Below, piece by piece: positions 33,801-41,382 of a stretch of DNA of 48,810 nt. The stretch comes from Longirhabdus pacifica (GTDB taxonomy: Bacteria; Bacillota; Bacilli; Paenibacillales; DSM-105158), in contig NZ_QXJP01000029.1 of assembly GCF_004115085.1 (NCBI RefSeq), positions 1 through 48,810 on the forward strand, given 5' to 3'. A program made the translations under genes and the position numbers. A model generated the notes under the pieces. The model was given only the letters and a program-made list of their open reading frames with translations. It searched no databases and was not told the origin of the DNA. Numbering within the stretch: position 1 is the first letter of the stretch; each line of letters begins with the position of its first letter.

Positions 33801-36237
33801 TCCACTAACGGATGTGGAAGAAAAGTGGCTATACTATAAAAAAGATGGCTTGCGTAGAGTGTCATTGGAAACTGGGAAAAAAGAAATGGTACATCCAGAC
33901 GCTGCTAGTTATTACATTGGAGTAGATGGAGCATATATTACAACGGATAACGGTTTAGTAGTATATAAAGCTCATAGATCCAACTCTGTGGATTTAACAA
34001 AAATTAAAGATATAAAAGTCAACGATGAGGAATTAATTGTTGTTCCTATCGATGATAAAAAAATCTATGATTTTACTGATCCTAAAGTAAAAGAAGAAGT
34101 GAATCAAAGCATATTAGATCACCGTGGTTACTATTTTCCCATTGGGAAAGCAGCAACCAATAAAACGCAGCATCAAAGTATTCTTAAAATCAACAACGGA
34201 ACCTTTATTGAGAATACCAATTTAGATGCTGTCATGAATACGCTACGTGATGAAATTATAGCTGCAATATATACTCCACCATCAAATGCAACTTACATTA
34301 CTTTAGACGAATCTGCGGAGTATTTACTGAATTATATAGATCGAGAAAATGATCCTAAATTCAATGAATCCTATACGTATGTGCATGATCCTCATGTATT
34401 TGATAATAGTATGGGAATTTCAAAATATCATAATGTAACTCGAACATCACCAGTTGAAACTTTTGATGTAAAAGGATTATTTCAAATTAAAGCGAAAGCA
34501 CAAGACAACCCTGTCGGAGATGATTTGCATTTTGTAGATTATCGCTTATGGTCGAATGAATCTATTGCCAATATATACGTACATGAAAGGCCTGTAGCCA
34601 AGATCGATTACACGATTTACGAAAATCCAGATAAATCTTGGGAAGATTTTATCTCTTTAGATGGATCTGCATCTTATGACCCCGATTATATATTTTCTAG
34701 GTCAGACAAAGGTATTGCAGAGGAGGAGTGGATGTGGAGAGAAATAAAATGGGATGATGGCGAAATTATAGAATATGGGGATTGGAACAAAGGAAAAATA
34801 CCAGACAAGCACGTCTTAGACCGGTGGTCTCAATATACTGTTTCACTGAGGGTGAAAGATATACACGGGGCATGGAGTGAACCAGACATTCAGATACTTG
34901 AACATACAAAATTCAAGGCGGGCTTTACTCTTTTTCCTAAAGTTGGATATATCGACACCGATATAAATGTTATGAATCTAGCATATCACGAAGAAGGGGA
35001 AGAATTAGATATATGGTATTATCTTTTCAAAAAAGATGAGAATGGAGATTATCAACGATATCAAGTAGGAAATTATCCGTGGCAAAATACTATATATGAG
35101 GAAGATTGGACAAGAGTTTTTGAAGATAGAGGAGATTACAAAGTTACACAATCGGTTAGATATGAAGATGAGGATGGGGATTATGAATACAAAAATGAGG
35201 ATGACTATTTTATTATCATCAATCGTCCTCCAACGGTAGAAATTACAAACCCATCTAGTAATGATGATAAAAACCCTACTATCTTTGATGATATACCAAC
35301 GTTTGCTTGGGATTTTATAGACCAGGACAATGATCCCCAAGCCAAATTTAGGATCAAAGTTTATAACTACAACAATGATCTTGTTAAAGATTCTGGAGAG
35401 GTATCAGCAGCTAATGACACTTGGTTTCCAAGTCAACTTCCGGAGGACACGCCTTTATTTGTTATAGCAGAAGTCTACGATGGGTATGATTGGTCACAAA
35501 GCAGTCCTAAATACTTCTTTATAAAAGGGAATGATGCTCCAATCGCTGATTTTACATGGAACCCTACTGAACCATGGGAAGGAGATACGATACAGCTCAT
35601 AGACCAATCTAATGATCCAGACGGTGATCCATTAGAATATGATTGGAAAATTATAAATCCTAATAATGTTGACGAATATTCATCACAACAAAACCCTGTA
35701 ATAACAAATGCAATAACAGGAACATACACGGTTACGTTAACTGTTACTGACCCCGATGGTGAAACAGATTCTGTTAAAAAGAATATTTTCGTAAATAGTA
35801 ACTTTTTAGCAATAGATATAAAACACAGTACAGTTGAAATATACCCTTCCACCACTTCATGGGAAGATCTTAGAATAGAGAGAAATAGACAAGAAGCTGT
35901 ATTCTGGGCAGGAGAGCCATTCCTTAGCGTCGCATCAACATCATCAAATGCTAAGGATGTACAAGTGTCATTTGATTTTCCAAAAGCAGAATATAAAATT
36001 TCAGAAATATATTCATCGGAACCGTATCCTGATTTTGCTGGAACAATTAATCTCACATCAACTAACGATATAAACTGGAGCGGTAAATACGGAAATGGAT
36101 TACAATATTATTTTATTCCTGACGGAAATTACAACATCACGTTCACTGCTACGTATGAAAATGGAACTCAAAAAAGCTTAATATATAATCTGGTGATTCA
36201 AGATTCTGGTTTACCAGTGATCGCACTAATAAAATAG
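30868..36237 (+). CDS. Giant secreted protein with PKD-type repeats (1789 residues)
   Basis: It has a signal peptide (residues 1 to about 25). Several PKD/Ig-like modules follow: about 275-357 (PIAAFRYTPSSPKANQNVSF, then YTFPKEGKYNVTLKV), 363-452, 453-555, 556-660, one near 1230-1340, and a typical one near 1560-1640 (ADFTWNPTEPWEGDTIQLID). The middle part (about 680-1200) is unlike these, contains a VWA-like stretch (VKLIVEVGDTTYSKADVEA) and many Tyr/Asp-rich turns that may form a propeller. No LPXTG, SLH or C-terminal membrane anchor is present, so the protein is secreted or held by the SLH partner encoded just upstream. It is a probable adhesin or mating-contact protein. Confidence 0.8.
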   Translation: MKKCQVILVIIALLFSFIPTTTIAATTKITVTATKEYYPGYIWCQHQNGDWSTWSEIDGYKYASDAGGEPALTKVRNFAILEHPKAWKDNQNKQYSLSEVKNIQHVFDGEYPRMGDTADSKIQGSFGMEDGKLIIEGYTGKGIYKLNGTDACGGNNGVNYPFPIVVKWQGEIEVTTTEATAHIMHFTEKGQSLNSVFGDSQETLEEGISYSFKHPTDNDYIYKGYKIKEGVPPSGSTKNGDPPSFTYDGSYDKLYVYFYYEKKGGGDPDPDPEPNGPIAAFRYTPSSPKANQNVSFKDESTHPDGLDIVKWEWNIDGTKSMKQHPTYTFPKEGKYNVTLKVTDENGKTDSITHPVTVDLPNLPPKVNIRGEDTVYVGDTEYYRANASDPDGYIAMYEWDMSGDSEDKMKFISDTDGQRVKIEFLQEGETELYVGVEDNRGEYAWDTETITILPPIPIADISSSGDFKVNRKITIDSKDSWSPDSFPLDHSKTKWTITPVEGQDNNSIKYIGSLNSVSKKDTLYKETGRYKVTLYVENTAGYSDTDEAIIEIYPDEPPVALFDTSKTVLREITDGNAHIEMTDNSYSPDGDSIAKRLWYYRFDKDNDGNFEEEVWKTFSDQNEENPELIQEHVGKYESYHEVFEADFDDPFVSQFVTKDEVLSDTSAIERIEVINIAPAISLEATNQKKVKLIVEVGDTTYSKADVEAKINDTVIPALVSKGMDVSAVVEKTPTRPVKEMVADARGRINSWYKNFKGVTGDYFVFGRYYYNPKTNKSDGFESFVGGGYDEVLRNSLYIYGDGYKHYDDDGEKFRFLTRQYIPSGSDGGYWFGGNRYDEDDSLYLNSYTNQKGNLVWSYELRSSSKKNGIYDRYDHPSSGDDPLIKGEFRYVGIDESNKYIFYTKDYDTYDRIYMYDRETENSTRSSHSGRILEVTNDYLYYKDNNGGELQNMIRRWNFKTNESNIVMSYDDATHLNLNSPLTDVEEKWLYYKKDGLRRVSLETGKKEMVHPDAASYYIGVDGAYITTDNGLVVYKAHRSNSVDLTKIKDIKVNDEELIVVPIDDKKIYDFTDPKVKEEVNQSILDHRGYYFPIGKAATNKTQHQSILKINNGTFIENTNLDAVMNTLRDEIIAAIYTPPSNATYITLDESAEYLLNYIDRENDPKFNESYTYVHDPHVFDNSMGISKYHNVTRTSPVETFDVKGLFQIKAKAQDNPVGDDLHFVDYRLWSNESIANIYVHERPVAKIDYTIYENPDKSWEDFISLDGSASYDPDYIFSRSDKGIAEEEWMWREIKWDDGEIIEYGDWNKGKIPDKHVLDRWSQYTVSLRVKDIHGAWSEPDIQILEHTKFKAGFTLFPKVGYIDTDINVMNLAYHEEGEELDIWYYLFKKDENGDYQRYQVGNYPWQNTIYEEDWTRVFEDRGDYKVTQSVRYEDEDGDYEYKNEDDYFIIINRPPTVEITNPSSNDDKNPTIFDDIPTFAWDFIDQDNDPQAKFRIKVYNYNNDLVKDSGEVSAANDTWFPSQLPEDTPLFVIAEVYDGYDWSQSSPKYFFIKGNDAPIADFTWNPTEPWEGDTIQLIDQSNDPDGDPLEYDWKIINPNNVDEYSSQQNPVITNAITGTYTVTLTVTDPDGETDSVKKNIFVNSNFLAIDIKHSTVEIYPSTTSWEDLRIERNRQEAVFWAGEPFLSVASTSSNAKDVQVSFDFPKAEYKISEIYSSEPYPDFAGTINLTSTNDINWSGKYGNGLQYYFIPDGNYNITFTATYENGTQKSLIYNLVIQDSGLPVIALIK

Positions 36238-36270
36238 AGAGAGGGGATCTCGCATCCCCCCTCTCTCTCT
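36236..36270. terminator. Terminator between convergent surface and partition genes
   Basis: AGAGAGAGGGGAT pairs with ATCCCCCCTCTCTCT (two extra C) around CTCGC. The minus-strand side continues ATTTTAT and the plus side has only a short T content, so it may work better leftward. Confidence 0.6.
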
Positions 36271-36272
36271 AC

Positions 36273-36303
36273 TAATAATAATATTAATAATAACATTAAC
36301 ATT
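36273..36303. repeat. RTTAAY-type hexamer cluster downstream of the RHH gene
   Basis: ATTAAT, AATAAC, ATTAAC and ATTATT follow each other at 6-bp spacing. The same pattern occurs inside the RHH gene and at 37506 and 41151. Confidence 0.6.
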
Positions 36304-36304
36304 A

Positions 36305-36727
36305 TTATTCTAATTCACTAAATAACTTACGTAATGCTTCATTGACTATTTTACTTTTAATGCCTTTTGCTCCTTTTCCACCTTTTTTACTGAGTTCGTT
36401 CAATATATGAGCAATATGCTCATCTAAATATACCCCCACTAAAACCTTCTTTTTTTCCTCAGTAAATATACTATCCATAATATTAACATTTTTATTAATA
36501 CTAATATTATCATTAACGCTATTGCTAATATTAGTATTAATAATATTATTTTCGTTATGATTATTTTTTTCATTAATATTAGTATTAACATTGGTGTTAA
36601 CACTATCATCAATATTATTATTAATAATATCTTCATTAATAATATGCGTATTATCATTTTCATTAATATTAATATTATTATTAGCTACTTGATTAAAATT
36701 TGCTAAAGTTCTTTTTTTTCTAGCCAT
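36305..36727 (-). CDS. RHH centromere-binding protein with Asn-rich tail (ParG/omega-like)
   Basis: A 140-residue protein. Residues about 90-140 (KKVLVGVYLDEHIAHILNEL, then KSKIVNEALRKLFSELE) form a ribbon-helix-helix fold like omega or ParG partners of ParA. Residues 12-82 are almost only Asn, Ile, Asp, Thr, Ser and Val (for example NTNVNTNINEKNNHNEN), encoded by hexameric DNA repeats. It overlaps the end of parA by 8 bp with AAAGGAG inside parA, so it is the second gene of a parA-rhh operon. Arg/Lys residues precede the tail (MARKKRTLANF), as in ParG-type N-termini that stimulate ParA. Confidence 0.78.
   Translation of the reverse strand: MARKKRTLANFNQVANNNININENDNTHIINEDIINNNIDDSVNTNVNTNINEKNNHNENNIINTNISNSVNDNISINKNVNIMDSIFTEEKKKVLVGVYLDEHIAHILNELSKKGGKGAKGIKSKIVNEALRKLFSELE
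36481..36690. repeat. Hexamer array inside the RHH coding sequence, centromere candidate
   Basis: Runs of ATTAAT, ATTAGT, ATTAAC, ATTGGT, GTTAAC and relatives at 6-bp spacing, for example at 36571-36602 and 36493-36540. Equivalent hexamer runs lie in non-coding DNA at 36273, 37506 and 41151, so the DNA motif rather than the protein tail seems to be the conserved item. Confidence 0.65.
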
Positions 36728-37490
36728 TTGTAATCTCCTTTGCTAGTTCATAATAAGATGCAACTAATTGATTTGTATGATCCGTTAAACTAGCTGGTAA
36801 GCCGTCATAAGCAATAGATGATGCGAAACGAACTGAGCGAGGAATAATCGTATCAAAAACCTTTATATCATGATTCATACAATATTTCCTACATTCCTGT
36901 AACACTTCTGAATGTAAAATGGTTCTTAAATCTACTAATGTTGCAACAACACCTAATATGTTCAAATTAGGGTTGTGTTGATTTTTAAAATCTTCTATTG
37001 CTTTCAGTATCTTTAATAAAGACCGCATAGAATAGCTTTCAGGTTGAAAAGGTATAATGACTTGATCAGAACAGGATAAAACATTTCCTTGAACCAAACC
37101 CATATTAGGTGGAGTATCGATTAATATATAATCATATTGATCCTTTAAATCTAAAATTTTATTTTTAAGTAATGAAAATGGATTTTTATAATTTGAATTA
37201 TTTAAAACATCAAACTCAAAAAAAGCCATATCATCATTTGCCGGTATCACATCAATATTCTTATAAACATTAAAAATTGCATCCTCAGCTTTCACATCTT
37301 CAACTAAAACATCGTAAATCGTATATTCATAATCATCTGGATTTTTTCCGAAACTTAAAGCAACATTACCTTGATTATCTGTGTCAACAATCAGTATCTT
37401 ATGTTTTTTAGAAAAGACACCAGCCAGATTAGTTGTTATAGATGTCTTTAATACCCCACCCTTATTAGTCGATATAGCCCATACAGCCAT
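36720..37490 (-). CDS. parA: ParA partition ATPase
   Basis: A 256-residue protein of small (type Ib) ParA size without an N-terminal HTH. The Walker A is NKGGVLKTSITTN, with Leu where Gly is usual. Walker A' is LIVDTDNQGN, Walker B is YDYILIDTPPNMG, and later VIIPFQPESYSMRSL. It binds DNA non-specifically with ATP and moves plasmids together with the RHH partner. AAGGAGGTAG precedes the ATG; the hexamer cluster at 37506 overlaps the promoter region and suggests autorepression by the RHH protein. Confidence 0.9.
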   Translation of the reverse strand: MAVWAISTNKGGVLKTSITTNLAGVFSKKHKILIVDTDNQGNVALSFGKNPDDYEYTIYDVLVEDVKAEDAIFNVYKNIDVIPANDDMAFFEFDVLNNSNYKNPFSLLKNKILDLKDQYDYILIDTPPNMGLVQGNVLSCSDQVIIPFQPESYSMRSLLKILKAIEDFKNQHNPNLNILGVVATLVDLRTILHSEVLQECRKYCMNHDIKVFDTIIPRSVRFASSIAYDGLPASLTDHTNQLVASYYELAKEITNG

Positions 37491-37505
37491 AAAAACTACC
37501 TCCTT

Positions 37506-37533
37506 AATATTAATGTTAATATTAATAATACTA
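37506..37533. promoter_or_regulatory. Hexamer operator upstream of parA
   Basis: ATTAAT, GTTAAT, ATTAAT at 6-bp spacing directly before the parA ribosome site. This suits RHH-protein binding and autoregulation. Confidence 0.65.
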
Positions 37534-37546
37534 CAAATATTTAAAA

Positions 37547-37870
37547 TTACCTTCCATCTCTATAATCCAAAATTTTCTGTTGAATTTGTTGCTCTGAAAA
37601 TCCTTTATCACGATAAAAATTGATCATATAATCTTCAGCACGACGATTAATATTTTTTTGAGGTAACGTTTCCGGTGTCCATCCTTCATCTATAGCACGA
37701 CGTAAAAAATTCAAAGGGGATTTTACCGTTCTAGGAGACTGACGAAGAATAAGCAATAATTCCAGAACTCTATCATAAGGCAAAGGCGATAACAGAGAAA
37801 GAACTTCATCAGACGGATAAGTTAAAGTAGCAATTTGATAAGATTGGATAATAGCAGATACTTTGTTCAC
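37547..37870 (-). CDS. Small protein of the replication region
   Basis: A 107-residue protein starting with GTG (AGGAGG 9 bp upstream). It is helical, with SPLNFLRRAIDEGWTPETLP, a pattern similar to the C-terminal segment of plasmid and phage replication proteins. It is followed by a tail (GFSEQQIQQKILDYRD). It lies between the primase-like gene and parA on the same strand. A role in replication or loading is possible but not shown. Confidence 0.5.
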   Translation of the reverse strand: MNKVSAIIQSYQIATLTYPSDEVLSLLSPLPYDRVLELLLILRQSPRTVKSPLNFLRRAIDEGWTPETLPQKNINRRAEDYMINFYRDKGFSEQQIQQKILDYRDGR

Positions 37871-37963
37871 AATAAAAAACCTCCTAATGTTGTGGTAGCC
37901 GCAGGTGCGGCAAAGGGTTTATAAGAGCGGTGACTACTAAAAAACTCCAATAAAAAGGTAAAC

Positions 37964-39670
37964 TCAAAGTAACCGGTAAAGACCTAACCCCTTAGATATT
38001 GATATAGGGCGCGGAGAATGCGATGCCAGATGTTCAGAAAATGTATATGTATCAAGGGTTATCTGATCTTTATTGTCAGTCTTCCGGATCCATTTAGACT
38101 GCAATTTTTTTATTTTTTTATAATCTATTAACTGGGATATACCGAATGATAGCTTTATAGTAGAACTAAAAAACGTCACCATACCATTCTTTTTTAGTTC
38201 TTTTATAAAGTAAAAATAGCTTCTATCCGATAGTTTTAAAGCTGCTTGAATAGACTTCTTTTTAATTTTACTTAAAAATCCTCCTTGTACCGTGCGATAG
38301 CATTTCGTGATCAACAATAAAAATTGACGCAACCGGACACCGCCTAGTTTTTTAAAGACATGAAGAAACAAGTACGGTACTTTATATCCTTTTTTTCGTT
38401 CAAATTGAATATAGCCATCTTCACAAATTGAAAGTGATAGCTTTTTACATATACGCATATATTGTTTTACATGATGATGTTGTACTTCTTTTATATTTTT
38501 TATCCCTCGTAATAATCCTTCATATGACATTCGAAAGTATAGTTCAATATCCTGTATTGGCCATTTATCTTGATATATTTTTTTTACGTGTTCTGTATAG
38601 ATCATAAAATCATTTTGAGGTTGCTGTGTTTCATTCACCTTAGAAAAAGGACAAGTAGCACAAAGAGAACCAGGATCGATTTGTCCTCCGGAGGATAAAT
38701 AGTCTCGTACTTGCTGACATGAAAATTTAGTTTGATGACGTTCTACGCTGCGTAAAGGACTAGTAATGTCCTGGTTAGAAACATGTCCCTCAAAACATGC
38801 AGCAGCTTCATAGATATAATCTGTTTCTATGCCTCTTTGATGCGCATCTATGGCCATGGATACAATGACTTTATTTCTGATTCCTTTATGCACTTGTTCA
38901 GGAAACGTTTTAAAATAGCTTATACATTGACGTTCACAAGAGTTAGCAAAATACGCTTCATACCGATTTGAATTAGATAGAGACTCACATTCTTCAATAA
39001 ACGCATTCCAATCTAGCGATTCATGGCATGGAGCATAAATATGATCAAGATTGACTATACTAGAAGTAAACTCTTTGAGATGGGTTCGAACTAATAGCAA
39101 TTGTTCAAATGAAATAGGAACCGTATACCCTTTTCCTTTCATTTTGTATTTAGAGTTAAAAGTACGAATAATACGGGTGGAGTCGTATATAGATAGATCA
39201 ACAGAAGATAAACTAAGATCACTAATCATCTTTTTAGTTATGTTTTTATTTCTCATACTAAGTTGTTTACCACTACCAATGCAGGAGTAGATGTCTGGAT
39301 TGACGGCCATATAAATAGATCCACCTCCTGTGATCCAGGTGAAAATATCATCTCTGTGTACACCATGCCGCTGCAAATATTCATGCACACTAATTGCATC
39401 ATGGAGTTGAGAAGTTCTACTTTTCTCAAACTCTATCAACCATGGCATTCTAATTGTTTCCTCACTTTCAATTCTCACCTTTCTTTCTTCAAAAGAAGAT
39501 ACAGGAGAGGAAAAAGAAGCAATGGATATAAATGATACGATAGGATTGTGCTGTATAAAAGTGAGTCCAGTGTATGAAGGTAATTCCCTGTACTTGGTAT
39601 AAAATTTTCTTGTTCTAAATTCATGATATTTAAATTTTCCATTGTACCAACATTGTTTTAACGTTTTCAT
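37964..39670 (-). CDS. Primase-like (AEP-superfamily) plasmid replication protein candidate
   Basis: A 568-residue protein. The N-terminal 200 residues follow the archaeo-eukaryotic primase pattern. A hydrophobic strand has two acids (MPWLIEFEKS, Glu80 and Glu82 where AEPs have Asp). Next come TWITGGGSIYMAVNP (115-118 as the Ser/Gly turn) and STRIIRTFNSKYKMKGKGY (basic nucleotide-binding strand). Near 340 a cysteine pair (LCATCPF) suggests a metal site. The C-terminal 200 residues are basic and helical, possibly winged-helix DNA binding (ALKLSDRSYFYFIKELKKNG). GAGGTG precedes the ATG. The gene order with parA-rhh and the long non-coding leader suggest it is the initiator. Confidence 0.6.
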   Translation of the reverse strand: MKTLKQCWYNGKFKYHEFRTRKFYTKYRELPSYTGLTFIQHNPIVSFISIASFSSPVSSFEERKVRIESEETIRMPWLIEFEKSRTSQLHDAISVHEYLQRHGVHRDDIFTWITGGGSIYMAVNPDIYSCIGSGKQLSMRNKNITKKMISDLSLSSVDLSIYDSTRIIRTFNSKYKMKGKGYTVPISFEQLLLVRTHLKEFTSSIVNLDHIYAPCHESLDWNAFIEECESLSNSNRYEAYFANSCERQCISYFKTFPEQVHKGIRNKVIVSMAIDAHQRGIETDYIYEAAACFEGHVSNQDITSPLRSVERHQTKFSCQQVRDYLSSGGQIDPGSLCATCPFSKVNETQQPQNDFMIYTEHVKKIYQDKWPIQDIELYFRMSYEGLLRGIKNIKEVQHHHVKQYMRICKKLSLSICEDGYIQFERKKGYKVPYLFLHVFKKLGGVRLRQFLLLITKCYRTVQGGFLSKIKKKSIQAALKLSDRSYFYFIKELKKNGMVTFFSSTIKLSFGISQLIDYKKIKKLQSKWIRKTDNKDQITLDTYTFSEHLASHSPRPISISKGLGLYRLL

Positions 39671-39726
39671 AGTACACCTCGATTTTATTTATCATGTCGA
39701 AATTTGTAATATATATAGTAATCCAT

Positions 39727-39755
39727 TTGATTAATAGAATTATTTATGCTATAAT
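39727..39755 (+). promoter_or_regulatory. Promoter divergent from the replication gene
   Basis: TTGATT, 17 bp, TATAAT with an extended -10 (ATGCTATAAT). It points away from the replication gene and into its leader region. Confidence 0.75.
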
Positions 39756-39761
39756 GTCTCG

Positions 39762-40019
39762 ACAGCTGAAAAAGGCAAACTTTAAGCAGACCTCATATTG
39801 TCCGTTTTAAAAAAAGGAAATAAAAGGCTTTTTTGTTTTTTTGTTTTTTTGTTTTTTTGTTTATTGTGTTTCTGTTTTGTTTTGCATTTGTTTTAATTTT
39901 TTAGGTTTTCATAGTTTGTATTTGAACAATTTGGGAGAATTTGTTCAATGGTTGAGATTGGGAGATCTCATTCTTACTTAGCTGTTACGGTTTAAACTCA
40001 AATTTTTTGAGTTTTTTTC
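39762..40019 (+). ncRNA. Candidate countertranscript RNA in the replication-gene leader
   Basis: It starts at the promoter at 39727-39755 and ends at a terminator (AAACTCAAA/TTTGAGTTT and T run, 39994-40019). It includes four TTTTTTTG units (39830-39862). Two neighbouring hairpins, TTGAACAA/TTGTTCAA (39922-39948) and TGAGAT/ATCTCA (39953-39970), carry nearly the same loop TTGGGAGA. It would be antisense to the leader of the replication mRNA, as in copy-number control RNAs. Confidence 0.5.
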
Positions 40020-40025
40020 TTTTTT

Positions 40026-40090
40026 ATATAGAAAAAAGCGATCCTCAATGATAGGTACATTACGTACACCACTAAAGATCGCTTCATTCT
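40026..40090 (-). ncRNA. Candidate short hairpin RNA
   Basis: A leftward promoter (TTGATC, 16 bp, TATAAT at 40097-40124) precedes a single long hairpin (AGCGATC/GATCGCT arms at 40037-40083) ending in T6 on the minus strand. The product would be about 65 nt. A terminator for a longer leftward transcript is the alternative. Confidence 0.45.
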
Positions 40091-40186
40091 TCAAAAATTA
40101 TATTAGATCCCTTTTATAGATCAATACACTAAAAGAAATCAATAAAGGACTTGAAATAGAATGCTATAACTTGATATAATAAGTAT

Positions 40187-40279
40187 ATAACTTATGTAAA
40201 TCAAGTCGATCCTCGTAGTTTGGTACGAGATTGACACGTGCGATGGATAAGAGCTGCCAACTCGAATTCATCGCTTTTT
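40187..40279 (+). ncRNA. Candidate small RNA of about 93 nt
   Basis: TTGAAA (40151-40156), 18 bp, TATAAT (40175-40180). The RNA has a hairpin CTCGTA/TACGAG and a terminal hairpin GCGATG/CATCGC followed by T5. There is no reading frame with a ribosome site. It lies between the replication region and the membrane-protein gene. It may be a copy-number or antitoxin RNA; from 40280 to 40472 nothing else is visible. Confidence 0.6.
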
Positions 40280-40472
40280 ATTATTCATTTTTTTGAGATT
40301 TAGTTGTAAAACGACAAAATTCATCGTTAAGAAAATACTACCATAACCAAGAGAAAATATCAAAAGTTTTTTTTATAGAAAACCAATAGATTGATAAAAT
40401 AGACTCTTGTTTTTCATGATATTTATCCTATAATTATGACATATGAACTAAAACATAAGAAGGGATACATGC

Positions 40473-41156
40473 ATGAAGAAAAAAACTAAAGATATTATGA
40501 TACCTAACTGGCATCGATGGACATTATCTTTTTTCTTTGAAGAATTATCACACCTACTACTTACCGTTTTCATATTTTTGTTTATTACTCTCCATTTTTA
40601 TCAATCTGTCCAGTTAATTAAATTGATAGCCTACTTCACTTTGTTTTTATTTTTTTACTTAATAGTTGCCTATTTGGTTTTCTATTACTATAAATTAAGA
40701 GCAAGAAAAAGTATGCTTCAATACTTTTCAGTACATTCTATCTTTCCCATTTTTCTTAGTCTATTCATTTTACTCAAATCTCCACAACTAGCATTAAAAA
40801 TTGCTCGTAAAAACAAAGTGACAAAACTACATGTAAAGACCAGTGCATTGAAAAAAATATTGCATGGTTCTACTAAAGAAAGACTAAAGTCAGCGATACA
40901 TCTAATGCGTGAAGACATTGAAAAATTAGTAAAAGTTCCTGGTGTTTATTTTGGTGTTACTTACATTGGAATAGGTAAATCAAATATAAACTATATCAAG
41001 GAATATGGCGAATTTTATGAGCTTAACGGAACATTAGATTTTGTCACAAGATTCATTATCAAAGGTTGGTATAAAAAAAGGGAACAAAGAAAAATATTCG
41101 GTAAAGTTTTGAACAAAAAAAGTAAATGGAAAACATTCATCGTAATTATATATTAA
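40473..41156 (+). CDS. Unknown membrane protein
   Basis: A 227-residue protein with three hydrophobic spans in the first 105 residues (LLLTVFIFLFITLHFYQ, IAYFTLFLFFYLIVAYL, FPIFLSLFILL) and a basic cytoplasmic C-terminal half. I do not recognise the family. AAGAAGGG precedes the ATG. TTGTTT and TATAAT-like boxes lie upstream at about 40410-40435. It converges with the small membrane gene at 41177 across a hexamer cluster. Confidence 0.55.
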   Translation: MKKKTKDIMIPNWHRWTLSFFFEELSHLLLTVFIFLFITLHFYQSVQLIKLIAYFTLFLFFYLIVAYLVFYYYKLRARKSMLQYFSVHSIFPIFLSLFILLKSPQLALKIARKNKVTKLHVKTSALKKILHGSTKERLKSAIHLMREDIEKLVKVPGVYFGVTYIGIGKSNINYIKEYGEFYELNGTLDFVTRFIIKGWYKKREQRKIFGKVLNKKSKWKTFIVIIY

Positions 41157-41182
41157 CATTAATATTAATATTAATGTTATAT
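41151..41182. repeat. Hexamer cluster between convergent genes
   Basis: ATTAAC, ATTAAT, ATTAAT, ATTAAT, GTTATA at 6-bp spacing form an overall palindrome. This is the same motif as in the parA-rhh region 4 kb away, so it is a possible distal centromere site. Confidence 0.6.
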
Positions 41183-41371
41183 AGTCCCACTATGATAAAG
41201 TTCATATATGAGGGCAAGCAAGCAAAGAATAAAAAACACACCTTTTACGCCTTTAAAAAAGAATATAACCAATTTAATCATAACAACTATTGTTAGAATC
41301 AACATAAATAAACCAAGTAAGCCCGATATGCCGAAAAATTGCAATTGATTTAAAATATTCATCATAATCAC
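41177..41371 (-). CDS. Small two-span membrane protein
   Basis: A 64-residue protein with two hydrophobic helices (ISGLLGLFMLILTIVVMIKL and GVFFILCLLALIYELY). No family recognised. It follows the resolvase pair on the same strand. Confidence 0.45.
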   Translation of the reverse strand: MIMMNILNQLQFFGISGLLGLFMLILTIVVMIKLVIFFFKGVKGVFFILCLLALIYELYHSGTI

Positions 41372-41382
41372 CTACCTATTAT

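Noticed and set aside
36439..36663. Frame of 74 codons rich in Ile, Leu and Met
   Set aside because: It is a shifted reading of the hexamer array inside the RHH gene and looks membrane-like only because of the AT-rich repeats.
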